Positions 23,788 to 32,454 of a DNA stretch of 64,000 bases are shown in pieces (position 1 is the stretch's first letter; the number at the start of each line of letters is the position of its first letter). Where the stretch lies: the NCBI RefSeq assembly GCF_000472925.1, contig NZ_AXAS01000042.1, forward strand, positions 25,340 through 89,339. The letters run 5' to 3'. This DNA comes from Bradyrhizobium sp. Ec3.3. Its GTDB lineage: Bacteria; Pseudomonadota; Alphaproteobacteria; Rhizobiales; Xanthobacteraceae. The notes under the pieces are model-generated. The model saw nothing but the letters and a program-made list of their open reading frames with translations. It had not been told where the DNA came from and searched no databases. The position numbers were made by a program, and so were the translations under genes.

Positions 23788-26469
23788 TTAAACGGTCCAG
23801 GGCGCGGCGCGCCCGGTGTCGATCTGATATTTGGCGATGGCCTCGGCCACGACCGCCGGCTTGATGGCGCCCTCATCGGCGAGCGCCTTGAGTGCAGCGA
23901 CGGCGACGTAGTGCCGGTCGACCTCGAAGAACTTGCGGAGCTTCACGCGATAGTCGCTGCGCCCGAACCCGTCCGTGCCGAGCACCACATAGCGGCGTCC
24001 GGCCGCCTGGACATGCTCGCGGATCTGGTCGGCGTAGTTGCGCATGTAGTCGGTGGAAGCGATAACCGGCCCTGCATGACCTTCGAGCTGCGCTTCGACC
24101 CAGCTCTTGCGTCGCGGCTCGGTCGGATGCAGCAGATTCCATCGTTCCGCCGCCATGCCGTCCCGACGTAGCTCGTTGAAGCTCGTCGCGCTCCAGACGT
24201 CGGCGGTGACGCCGAAATCGGCCTTGAGCAGGCCAGCCGCTGCGATCACCTCGCGCAGGATCGTGCCGGAGCCGACGATCTGGACGCGCAGTTCCTTCTT
24301 CGCCGCCTCGCCGCCGTCCTTGAGCAGGTAAAGCCCCTTGAGAATTCCCTCCTCGGCGCCCTTGCCGGCATCGGCCAGCGCAGGATGCGGATAATTCTCG
24401 TTCATCAGGGTGATGTAGTAGTAGACGTCCTCTTGCGCCTCGTACATGCGGCGCATGCCTTCGCGCACGATCGTCACGACCTCATAGGCGAAGGTCGGAT
24501 CGTAGGACACGCAGTTCGGAATGGTCGCCGCGAGGACGTGGCTGTGGCCGTCCTCGTGCTGCAAGCCTTCGCCGTTGAGCGTGGTGCGGCCGGCCGTGCC
24601 GCCGAGCAGGAAGCCACGCGCGCGCATGTCGCCGGCAAGCCAGGCGAGATCGCCGACGCGCTGAAGCCCGAACATCGAATAGTAGATGTAGAACGGGATC
24701 ATCGGCACGTTGTTCGTGCTGTACGAGGTCGCCGCGACGATCCAGCTCGACATCGCGCCGCCTTCGTTGATGCCCTCCTGGAAGACCTGTCCGCTTCTGT
24801 CCTCGCGGTAATACATCAGCTGATCGGCATCCTGGGGACGGTAGAGCTGGCCCACCGACGAATAGATACCGAGCTGGCGGAACATGCCCTCCATGCCGAA
24901 GGTGCGGGATTCGTCCGGCACGATCGGCACGATGTGCTTGCCGATGACCTTGTCGCGCACGAGCGAGCCGAGCATCTGCACGAAGGCCATCGTGGTCGAG
25001 ATCTCGCGCTCGCCAGTGCTCTCGAGCAGGCGCTGGAAGGTCGAGAGCGGCGGAATTTGCAGGGACTCGGACTTGCACCGACGCTGCGGCAGGCTGCCGC
25101 CGAGCTTCTCGCGCTGCGCCCGGAAATATTTCATCTCGGGGCTGTCGTCCGGCAGGCGAATGAAGGGGACCTTGGCGAGGTCCTCGTCGGCAACCGGCAC
25201 CTGGAAGCGATCGCGAAAGCCGCGCAGCGCATCCTGCGTCATCTTCTTGGCCTGGTGGGCGATCATCTGGCCTTCGCCAGATTCGCCCATGCCAAAACCC
25301 TTGACGGTCTTCGGCAGGATGACCGTGGGCTGTCCCTTGTGATTCACGGCGGCGGTGTAGGCCGCAAAGACCTTCTCCGGATCGTGGCCGCCGCGCGCGA
25401 GCTGCCAGATCTCGTCGTCACTCATATCGGCGACGAGCTGCTTGGTTTCCTCGTACTTGCCGAAGAAGTGCTCGCGAATGTAGGCGCCGCTCTTGCTCTT
25501 GAAGTCCTGGTATTCGCCGTCGACGCATTCGTCCATGAGCTGGAGCAGCCGCCCGCTCTTGTCCTTTTCCAGCAGGCGATCCCAACCCGAGCCCCACAGC
25601 ACCTTGATGACGTTCCACCCGGCGCCGCGGAAGACGCTTTCGAGCTCCTGGACGATCTTGCCGTTGCCGCGAACGGGCCCATCGAGACGCTGGAGGTTGC
25701 AGTTGATGACGAAGATCAAATTGTCGAGCTTCTCGCGGCCGGCGAGCGAGATCGCGCCGAGCGATTCCGGCTCGTCGGTTTCGCCGTCGCCCATGAAGGC
25801 CCAGACCTTGCGGTTCGCCGTCTCGGCCAGGTTGCGATTCTGGAGATATTTCAGGAACCGCGCCTGATAGATCGCCATCAACGGCCCGAGGCCCATCGAC
25901 ACCGTGGGGAACTGCCAGAAGTCCGGCATCAGCCAGGGATGCGGATAGCTCGACAGGCCCGTGCCGCCGGTCTCCTGCCGGAAGCTGAGGAGCTGCTCCT
26001 CGCTCAGCCGTCCTTCGAGAAAGGCGCGCGCATAGATGCCGGGCGAGCTGTGTCCCTGCACAAGGATCAGGTCGCCGCCGTGACCCTCGGTCGGCGCATG
26101 CCAGAAATGGCCGAAGCCGATGTCGTAGAGCGTTGCGGCCGATTGGAAGCTCGCGATATGGCCGCCGAGCTCCGAGCTCTCGTTGTTGGCACGCAGCACG
26201 ATCGCGAGCGCATTCCAGCGGATGATCGAGCGCAGCTTGTGCTCGATGGCACGGTCGCCCGGCAGTGGCGGCTGCTGGCTCAGCGGGATCGTGTTGCAGT
26301 AGGGCGTCGTCAGCGTCTGCTGAATGCCGAGCCCACCGCTGCGCGCGGCGGCAATGACGGCGTTGACGACGAATTCGGCGCGCTCGCTGCCGCGGTGACC
26401 ACGGATCGCCGACAGTGCATCCAGCCACTCCCGGGTTTCGAGGACGTCCTCGTCTTGCTGGTCGGCCAT
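23788..26469 (-). CDS. aceE: Pyruvate dehydrogenase E1, homodimeric type
   Basis: An 893-residue E1 that decarboxylates pyruvate with thiamine diphosphate. The TPP-binding motif GDGETDEPESLGAISLAGREK is followed ~30 residues on by the conserved Asn region (VINCNLQRLDGPVRGN). The C-terminal part carries the AceE-specific GRTTLNGEGLQHEDGHSH. Start 26469 is chosen for its strong GGAAGGA site; an ATG 15 bases upstream is less likely. It is first gene of the operon. Length and motifs match the gammaproteobacterial-type AceE rather than alpha2beta2 E1. Confidence 0.96.
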   Translation of the reverse strand: MADQQDEDVLETREWLDALSAIRGHRGSERAEFVVNAVIAAARSGGLGIQQTLTTPYCNTIPLSQQPPLPGDRAIEHKLRSIIRWNALAIVLRANNESSELGGHIASFQSAATLYDIGFGHFWHAPTEGHGGDLILVQGHSSPGIYARAFLEGRLSEEQLLSFRQETGGTGLSSYPHPWLMPDFWQFPTVSMGLGPLMAIYQARFLKYLQNRNLAETANRKVWAFMGDGETDEPESLGAISLAGREKLDNLIFVINCNLQRLDGPVRGNGKIVQELESVFRGAGWNVIKVLWGSGWDRLLEKDKSGRLLQLMDECVDGEYQDFKSKSGAYIREHFFGKYEETKQLVADMSDDEIWQLARGGHDPEKVFAAYTAAVNHKGQPTVILPKTVKGFGMGESGEGQMIAHQAKKMTQDALRGFRDRFQVPVADEDLAKVPFIRLPDDSPEMKYFRAQREKLGGSLPQRRCKSESLQIPPLSTFQRLLESTGEREISTTMAFVQMLGSLVRDKVIGKHIVPIVPDESRTFGMEGMFRQLGIYSSVGQLYRPQDADQLMYYREDRSGQVFQEGINEGGAMSSWIVAATSYSTNNVPMIPFYIYYSMFGLQRVGDLAWLAGDMRARGFLLGGTAGRTTLNGEGLQHEDGHSHVLAATIPNCVSYDPTFAYEVVTIVREGMRRMYEAQEDVYYYITLMNENYPHPALADAGKGAEEGILKGLYLLKDGGEAAKKELRVQIVGSGTILREVIAAAGLLKADFGVTADVWSATSFNELRRDGMAAERWNLLHPTEPRRKSWVEAQLEGHAGPVIASTDYMRNYADQIREHVQAAGRRYVVLGTDGFGRSDYRVKLRKFFEVDRHYVAVAALKALADEGAIKPAVVAEAIAKYQIDTGRAAPWTV

Positions 26470-26627
26470 AACATCCTTCCCCATTCTGGTCGTATTGTTT
26501 CAGCTTCAGGATTTCGATCCCAGATCAAGCTGCCAGCTGTTAGCAACTTCGCAATCTAGGCGGGTGGGCATATTTTCCCGTCAGCCTGTTCGTTGGGCTC
26601 CATTGAACGGCGACGGTGTCGAACGCA

Positions 26628-26910
26628 TTACTCGCCGGCCAGTTGGGGCGCCACATCCAAGAGGATATTGGCGCCCGCCACGAGGTCGCTCTCAGGCGTG
26701 AACTCCTTCGGGTTGTGGCCGATACCGGCGATGTTTGGCACAAAGATCATTGCCGTCGGCGCAATGCGCGCGATCATCTGAGCATCGTGCCCCGCGCCCG
26801 GAGGTCATGCGGCGCCTGGCCAGCCCACGGTCTTTGGCGGACTGCTCGATCAGCTTCACGATACGCTCGTCGAACTTGAGAGGTTGGTCAGGGTTCGCAT
26901 CGGCGTGGCG
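26628..26910 (-). pseudogene. N-carbamoyl amino acid hydrolase, C-terminal fragment
   Basis: The minus strand encodes QPLKFDERIVKLIEQSAKDRG, then (after a one-base deletion near 26803) GAGHDAQMIARIAPTAMIFV and GIGHNPKEFTPESDL, ending at 26628. This closely parallels the C-terminus of the intact hydrolase at 51868-53118 (M20 hydantoinase/carbamoylase family). Only ~90 residues survive, with a frameshift and no catalytic N-terminal half. Confidence 0.8.
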
Positions 26911-27029
26911 CTAATCTCACGCAGAGTAAGCACACGCGCAGCCCGGTCGGCAGCGGCGCGACCAAGCGTCTCGGCGTCCCGCGGCTGGCCATGCATGGGC
27001 AGGGTATTCGGCAGGTAGGGGTCAGCCAT
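26856..27029 (-). pseudogene. Unrecognised 5' gene fragment joined to the carbamoylase remnant
   Basis: A frame starting at ATG 27029 (MADPYLPNTLPMHGQPRDA) is preceded by a good ribosome site (GAGAGGAAG). It runs 57 residues into the carbamoylase debris in another frame. No family is recognised. It looks like the 5' end of a different gene fused by deletion to the hydrolase remnant. Confidence 0.3.
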
Positions 27030-27671
27030 CGGGACTTCCTCTCTCCCAGCGGCAAACCTTATGGCAAAGGAGGCGAGAAATGCGCTAAAAGATGCCACCT
27101 AAAATGCAACTTTATCTTGTCTAGGCCCGCCCAGGTGATTTGTCTGATCGGCCTGCGCAATTGCTTGCTATTCAAGGGGCATTGTCTCGCTGCTCATAAT
27201 CTCCGTGATGCCAAGGCTCTTGGCGTCCGCGCCGTCCAACCGCTTACCAGGTTGCAGGTTGGCTGATGACGAGCATATTGCTTCATCCGACGGAGCCGAT
27301 CATGAAGGCGCCGCAATAATGCAATTCGCGTAGGCGACTCGCTCTGCTGCGGGACGGGAGGCGCAATCTCGCCTTCCTAATGGAGGGACGGATGAGCAAG
27401 AAGTCAACGATCGGCCGCGTCGCCTTGGGGCACCTTCTCACGGCCCCCGTTTTGAGGCTAATAGGGCCCCGAGAACCGCCCCGATCACGTGCTCGCTCAT
27501 CCGGCCGGGTAGGCCTCGTTATCCGGTTCTTGTCCATCAGGCCGCGGCTTTGCTCCACGCTTTCTCCAGACGCTTCCTCGCGGTCACGCCCTTGCGCTTC
27601 GCTAATCCTTCGCCGTCATCAGGCTGGATAGACTTCCGGCTCCAAGCGTCATTCGTGCTCGGCACACACAC
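27030..27671. other. ~640 bp with no firmly supported gene
   Basis: The only candidate is a short plus-strand frame from ATG 27392 (MSKKSTIGRVALGHLLTAP, preceded by GGAGGGA) running to 27631; its second half is Arg/Ser-rich and looks non-coding. Otherwise nothing is recognised. Confidence 0.4.
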
Positions 27672-27701
27672 AAAAAAGCCCCGATGTGAGCCGGGGCTTT
27701 T
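27672..27701 (-). terminator. Rho-independent terminator of glcB
   Basis: On the minus strand, AAAAGCCCCG and CGGGGCTTTTTT surround a short loop, giving a GC stem followed by a T-run 20 bases past the glcB stop codon. The A-run on the opposite side makes it partly bidirectional. Confidence 0.9.
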
Positions 27702-27720
27702 GCATTGCTTGCTGCAGCAA

Positions 27721-29886
27721 TCAACCCGCGGCCTTCGCCTCGCGGCGGCGTGCGGTGAGAATGTACTCGGTGTAGCCGTTCGGCTGCTCGCGGCCCTTGA
27801 AGATCAGGTCGCAGGCGGCCTTGAAGGCGACGCCGTCGAACGCGGGTGCCATCGGCTTGTAGATCGCGTCCCCGGCATTCTGCTTGTCGACGACGACGGC
27901 CATGCGCTTCAGCGACTCCATCACCTGCGCCTCGGTGATCACGCCCTGGTGCAGCCAGTTGGCGAGATGCTGGCTGGAGATACGCAAGGTGGCGCGGTCT
28001 TCCATCATGCCGACATCGTGGATGTCGGGCACCTTGGAGCAGCCGACGCCCTGGTCGATCCAGCGCACGACGTAGCCCAAAATGCCCTGGCAGTTGTTGT
28101 CGATCTCCTGCTTGACGTCGTCAGGCGCCCAGTTCGACTTCGACACCGGAATGGTGAGGATGTCGGACAGCTTTCCGCGCGGGCCGCCCTTGGTGAGCTC
28201 CTGCTGGCGGGCGATGACGTTGACCTGGTGGTAGTGCAGCGCGTGCAGCGTCGCCGCGGTCGGCGAGGGCACCCAGGCCGTGGTGGCGCCGGCCTGCGGA
28301 TGGGCGAGCTTCTGGACCAGCATGTCCGCCATCTTGTCGGGCGCCGCCCACATGCCCTTGCCGATCTGGGCATGGCCGGGCAGGCCGTCGATCAGGCCCG
28401 TGTCGACGTTCCAGTCCTCATAGGCCTTGATCCAGGCCTGCGCCTTCATCTCGTTCTTGCGGATCATGGGACCCGCTTCCATCGAGGTGTGGATCTCGTC
28501 GCCGGTGCGGTCGAGGAAGCCGGTGTTGATGAACATGATGCGCTTGGAGGCGCGCTGGATGCAGGCCTTGAGGTTGACGGTGGTGCGCCGCTCCTCTTCC
28601 ATGATGCCGACCTTGAGCGTGTTCTCGGGCAGCGAGAGCATCTTCTCGACGCGATCGAAGATCTCGCAGGTGAACGACACCTCGTCCGGGCCGTGCATCT
28701 TCGGCTTGACGATATAGGCCGATCCGGTGCGGCTGTTCCTGACCTTGGAATTGCCCTTGAGGTCGTGGATTGCGAGCAAGCCCGAGACGGCGGCGTCGAG
28801 CAGGCCTTCGGGGACTTCCTCGCCGGCCTCGTCCAGCACCGCATCGGTGAACATGTGGTGACCGCAATTGCGCATCAGCAGCAGGCTGCGGCCGTGCAGC
28901 TTGACGTCGCCCTTGCCGTCCGGCGTCTTGTAGCTGCGGTCGGCGTTGAGCGCGCGCGTCAGCGTCTTGCCACCTTTTTCGAAGTCCGCCGACAGCGTGC
29001 CGTTCATCAGGCCGAGCGTGTTGCGGTAGACCTGAACCTTGTCCTCGGCATCGACCGCGGCGACCGAGTCTTCCATGTCGAGAATGGTCGAGACGGCGGC
29101 TTCCATGATCATGTCGGCGACGCCGGCCGGATCGTCCTTGCCGATCGCGCTGTTGCGGTTGATCGTCACCTCGACATGCAGGCCGTTGTTGACGAGCAGC
29201 ACTGCGGACGGAGCGGACGCATCGCCCTCGAAGCCGGCGAACTGCGCGGCGTTCTTCAGCGCCGTCGCATTGCCGCTCTTCAGCTTCACCGCGAGCTGGC
29301 CGGCGACCACGCTGTAGGCGGTGACGTCGGTGTGGCTTCCGGTGGCGAGCGGCGCGGCCGCATCGAGGAAGGCCTTTGCCTTGGCGATCACCTTGTCGCC
29401 GCGCGCCTTGTTGTAACCCTTGCCGCCCTCGGACGGATCATGCGGGATCGCGTCGGTGCCGTAGAACGCGTCGTAGAGCGAGCCCCAGCGCGCGTTCGCG
29501 GCATTGAGCGCATAGCGGGCGTTGGTCAGGGGCACGACAAGCTGCGGGCCGCAGATCTTGCCGATTTCGTCATCGACATTGGCAGTCTCGACCTTCTGCG
29601 TCGCCGGCTCGGGGACGAGATAGCCGACCTCTTTCAGGAAGGCGGTATAGGCATTGAGGTCGAACGGTTTGCCCTTGTTGGCGCGGTGCCAGTCGTCGAT
29701 CTTGGCTTGCAGCGCGTCGCGCACACGTAGCAGGGCGCGGTTCTTCGGTCCCAAATCTCTGACGATGGCGGCGAGCCCGGCCCAGAACGCGTCCGGCGCG
29801 ATCCCCGTCTGCGGGGCGGCCTTCTTTTCGATGAAGTCGAACAGGACGGGGGCGATCTTCAATCCATGGGCGTCGACGCGTTTCAT
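27721..29886 (-). CDS. glcB: Malate synthase G
   Basis: A ~721-residue malate synthase G, condensing glyoxylate with acetyl-CoA to malate and CoA. Family landmarks are the N-terminal DFIEKKAAPQTGI, the catalytic barrel's NRNSAIGKDDPAGVADMI, VFTCEIFDR-like SFTCEIFDRVEKML, INTGFLDRTGDEIHTSMEAG and the C-terminal SSQHLANWLHQG. Start 29886 gives the normal length; the frame is open to 30036 through the operator-like repeat. A terminator follows. The nearby aminotransferase and 2-hydroxyacid dehydrogenase suggest a glyoxylate-handling neighbourhood. Confidence 0.96.
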   Translation of the reverse strand: MKRVDAHGLKIAPVLFDFIEKKAAPQTGIAPDAFWAGLAAIVRDLGPKNRALLRVRDALQAKIDDWHRANKGKPFDLNAYTAFLKEVGYLVPEPATQKVETANVDDEIGKICGPQLVVPLTNARYALNAANARWGSLYDAFYGTDAIPHDPSEGGKGYNKARGDKVIAKAKAFLDAAAPLATGSHTDVTAYSVVAGQLAVKLKSGNATALKNAAQFAGFEGDASAPSAVLLVNNGLHVEVTINRNSAIGKDDPAGVADMIMEAAVSTILDMEDSVAAVDAEDKVQVYRNTLGLMNGTLSADFEKGGKTLTRALNADRSYKTPDGKGDVKLHGRSLLLMRNCGHHMFTDAVLDEAGEEVPEGLLDAAVSGLLAIHDLKGNSKVRNSRTGSAYIVKPKMHGPDEVSFTCEIFDRVEKMLSLPENTLKVGIMEEERRTTVNLKACIQRASKRIMFINTGFLDRTGDEIHTSMEAGPMIRKNEMKAQAWIKAYEDWNVDTGLIDGLPGHAQIGKGMWAAPDKMADMLVQKLAHPQAGATTAWVPSPTAATLHALHYHQVNVIARQQELTKGGPRGKLSDILTIPVSKSNWAPDDVKQEIDNNCQGILGYVVRWIDQGVGCSKVPDIHDVGMMEDRATLRISSQHLANWLHQGVITEAQVMESLKRMAVVVDKQNAGDAIYKPMAPAFDGVAFKAACDLIFKGREQPNGYTEYILTARRREAKAAG

Positions 29887-29955
29887 GATGGGCTTTCTTG
29901 TTGGAAATGGTGTTTTTGGCCGCTTTCGGTCCGAAAGCAGCAAATTGCACCCGCA

Positions 29956-30050
29956 TGCGACCCCATCCTGTAGCAATGCCGCAGAATGGGGCAGCACGTC
30001 ACACAGCCGCCTTGTGAGATGTTGTCGGATCATCAAACGGGTGCGGGTCT
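29956..30050 (-). repeat. Operator-like dispersed repeat, copy 2 (upstream of glcB)
   Basis: Partner of 20111-20210. It carries CCCCATCCTG..CAGAATGGGG as an imperfect palindrome around a GCAATGC centre, then CCTTGTGAGATG and GGATCAT. Its place 70-165 bases upstream of the glcB start codon makes it a likely promoter/operator. Confidence 0.6.
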
Positions 30051-30151
30051 ATTTGGCCTCGTAGCGTGAAGCCGCTTGTCGATCGAGCGGACCAGGCTGG
30101 TCGCGGAAATCGCGTCGTCGATCCGCGGACCAAGGCCTGGTTCGTCGAGCG

Positions 30152-31333
30152 CTATTGCGCTGTTTGATTGATCCGCTGCTTGTCCTCGAAAACGGCCATG
30201 GCAGCATCGACACCTCCGCCGCGATGAGGCGCGCCGGCAGCGGTAAGGCCCATCTCCACTCCGGACAGCGCGCCGAGCAGGCTGAGCTCGTTGCACTCGC
30301 CGAGATGACCGATGCGGAAGACCTTGCCGACGACCTTGCCCAAGCCAGAACCAAGCGAGACGTTGTACTTCTCGAGCGTGATCTTGCGGAAGCGATCGGC
30401 GTCATGGCCCGGGGGCATCAACACCCCGGTCAGAACGGGCGACTGCTCGGCCGGATTTTGACAGAGCACTTCAAGGCCCCACGCTTCGACCGCGGCGCGA
30501 CACGCCGTCGCGAGACGCTTGTGTCGAGCGAAGACGTTGTCGAACCCCTCCTCTTTCAGCATCTCGAGCGCTTCTTTCAGCCCGTAAAGCAAGTTGGTGG
30601 CGGGAGTGTACGGAAAGAACCCGGCATTGTTGTGCTTCAGCATCTCCTGCCAGTCCCAAAAGGACCGGGGCATCTTGTTGTCCTTCGACGCAGTCAACGC
30701 CTTTTCAGAAATCGCGTTGAAGCCCAATCCAGGAGGAAGCATCAATCCCTTCTGAGATCCGGAGACCGTCACGTCGACCTTCCATTCATCGTGGCGGTAG
30801 TCGACCGACGCCAGCGAGGAGATGGTATCGACCATGAACAAGGCGGGATGCTTCGCTGCATCGATGGACTTGCGTATCTCGGCGATTCGGCTGGTCGCTC
30901 CCGTGGAGGTCTCGTTATGCACGACCATCACGGCTTTGATGCTGTGCGATTTGTCCTCCAGCAGTTTTGCTTCGATTGCTGCTGGCTCGGCGCCATGGCG
31001 CCAGTCGCCGGGAACGAAGTCGACCTCAACACCGAAACGCGTAGCGATCTGCTTCCAAAGCGTTGCGAAATGCCCCGTCTCGACCATGAGAACCTTGTCG
31101 CCCGGCGACAAGGTATTGACGATGGCAGCTTCCCAGGCGCCGGTGCCGGATGAGGGGAAAATAATGACGGGCTGCTTCGTCTTGAACACGTCCTTGCAGC
31201 CCTCGAGCACGCGATTCCCCAACTCGGCGAATTCGGCGCTCCGATGATCGATGATGGGCATCGCGATCGCGCGCAGGATGCGGTCGGGTATCGGGCTAGG
31301 TCCGGGAATCTGCAAAAAGTGGCGACCCTGCAT
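30152..31333 (-). CDS. Class V aminotransferase, serine/alanine-glyoxylate type
   Basis: A 393-residue PLP enzyme of the SgaA/AGT family (also includes aspartate-glyoxylate aminotransferase). N-terminal HFLQIPGPSPIPDRIL, the PLP-phosphate loop SSGTGAWEAA, and the PLP-Lys in VSGSQKGLMLPPGLGF are clear; the C-terminus has FRIGHLGE. It should aminate glyoxylate to glycine from an amino-acid donor that cannot be fixed from sequence. Start 31333 follows GGAGGAAATCATC. It is divergent from the GntR gene at 31484, which probably regulates it. Confidence 0.9.
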   Translation of the reverse strand: MQGRHFLQIPGPSPIPDRILRAIAMPIIDHRSAEFAELGNRVLEGCKDVFKTKQPVIIFPSSGTGAWEAAIVNTLSPGDKVLMVETGHFATLWKQIATRFGVEVDFVPGDWRHGAEPAAIEAKLLEDKSHSIKAVMVVHNETSTGATSRIAEIRKSIDAAKHPALFMVDTISSLASVDYRHDEWKVDVTVSGSQKGLMLPPGLGFNAISEKALTASKDNKMPRSFWDWQEMLKHNNAGFFPYTPATNLLYGLKEALEMLKEEGFDNVFARHKRLATACRAAVEAWGLEVLCQNPAEQSPVLTGVLMPPGHDADRFRKITLEKYNVSLGSGLGKVVGKVFRIGHLGECNELSLLGALSGVEMGLTAAGAPHRGGGVDAAMAVFEDKQRINQTAQ

Positions 31334-31390
31334 GATGATTTCCTCCAAACGGGGCTAGAGCGCTGACTAGCGGTATGTCACCCACTTTTT

Positions 31391-31440
31391 GCATTCATTT
31401 ATTGGGAAGTCAATCTATATTAAGAATTCAAAAATTGACT
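31391..31440. promoter_or_regulatory. AT-rich divergent promoter with candidate GntR operators
   Basis: The aminotransferase/gntR spacer has GCATTCATTTATT (31391) and GAATTCAAAAATT (31425), two similar blocks, and the inverted pair AGTCAAT (31408) / ATTGACT (31434). A third block, GCATTCAAAATT, lies at 32276 upstream of the dehydrogenase gene. The shared pattern G-M-ATTCA-WWW suggests a regulator site. Confidence 0.4.
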
Positions 31441-31483
31441 ATGCGACCTCGACAACTTCTCCCGGCGGGCCTACCGATACGAG

Positions 31484-32188
31484 ATGACAGACACCGCACT
31501 TGAACCGCCCGAAGATCAGGCAACCTCAGCAGCCCACGGGGATGACAAAGGCCCCGGCTCATTGCACGACGAGCTGCTTGGCAAGCTTCGGGATTTCATC
31601 GTCGAGGGCAATCTTGCCGACGGAGCACGCGTTCCCGAACGAGCCCTATGCGAGCTGTTCAACATTTCGCGGACTCCCCTGCGCGAGGCCCTGAAGGTGC
31701 TGGCCGCCGAAGGCCTGATCGAACTGCTTCCCAATCGCGGCGCACGCATCCGCGCCTTGAGCCCCGACGACATCCGGGACCTCTTCGACCTCATGGGAGG
31801 GCTCGAGGCGCTCGCAGGGCGACTGGCCTGCGAGCGCATAACGGACGAAGAAATCGCCGAAATCGAGCAGATTCACCACGATATGTACCGCCATTACCTT
31901 CGGCGCGACATGCACGAATACTTCCGGAGCAATCAGGCCATCCACCAAAAGATCCTGGCGGCCGCTCGAAATCCCAGCCTAACGGCGACCTACGCCAACC
32001 TGTCTGGCCGGATCCGGCGGGTACGCTACACGGCCAATCTGGCTAGAGATCGCGATCGCTGGGGCGAAGCCATGCGTGAACATGAGGCCGTTCTGGACGC
32101 GCTCCGCCGCCGGTCCGGGGGCGAATTGGCCAACATTCTGTTCGCTCACCTCAGAAACAAGCGAAAGGCCGCGCAAGGCCAGACCTAG
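31484..32188 (+). CDS. GntR-family regulator (FCD/FadR subfamily)
   Basis: A 234-residue regulator with an N-terminal winged HTH (residues ~25-90: GARVPERALCELFNISRTPLREALKVLAAEGLIELLPNRGARI) and an all-helical FCD ligand domain with the metal-binding His/Asp pattern (DLMGGLEALAGRLA, NQAIHQKIL, EHEAVLDAL). FCD regulators commonly sense small organic acids. Placed between the aminotransferase and the 2-hydroxyacid dehydrogenase, it probably controls both. Confidence 0.92.
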   Translation: MTDTALEPPEDQATSAAHGDDKGPGSLHDELLGKLRDFIVEGNLADGARVPERALCELFNISRTPLREALKVLAAEGLIELLPNRGARIRALSPDDIRDLFDLMGGLEALAGRLACERITDEEIAEIEQIHHDMYRHYLRRDMHEYFRSNQAIHQKILAAARNPSLTATYANLSGRIRRVRYTANLARDRDRWGEAMREHEAVLDALRRRSGGELANILFAHLRNKRKAAQGQT

Positions 32189-32275
32189 GACGCCCTCCTC
32201 TTCCACCCGCTCACCACCGCTACTGCGGCTGCCGAGTACTATGTCGGCATCTTTTCGAACTTATACTTCAATATT

Positions 32276-32287
32276 GCATTCAAAATT
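32276..32287 (+). promoter_or_regulatory. Candidate GntR operator upstream of dehydrogenase
   Basis: GCATTCAAAATT matches the blocks in the 31391-31440 promoter. It lies ~170 bases upstream of the FAD/Fe-S dehydrogenase start in an AT-rich dip. Confidence 0.3.
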
Positions 32288-32454
32288 CTTTCGCTCTAGT
32301 GTCCCGCGAACACGCCGGCTGATCGGAAGCTGGCGCCTTGCATAGAAACCGAGCGAGGAGCGCAGGTGGGGACCGAAGCCCGACGGTGGGCACTCCTGTC
32401 GGCGATCCACCCCATTCTTCCGTCTCCGGGGCGCTCCAGGATTGAAGGCACGCC

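Noticed and set aside
24385..26559. 724-codon plus-strand frame opposite aceE
   Set aside because: Antisense shadow produced by biased third codon positions in aceE; no recognisable protein.
27392..27631. Small plus-strand gene starting MSKKSTIGRV with a good ribosome site
   Set aside because: The first 20 residues look plausible, but the rest is Arg/Ser-rich with no domain, and it runs towards the glcB terminator; not enough to call a gene.
27550..29730. 726-codon open frame on the plus strand opposite glcB
   Set aside because: It is the antisense shadow of the high-GC malate synthase gene; its His/Arg/Asp/Val-rich translation has no domain, and glcB is unmistakable.
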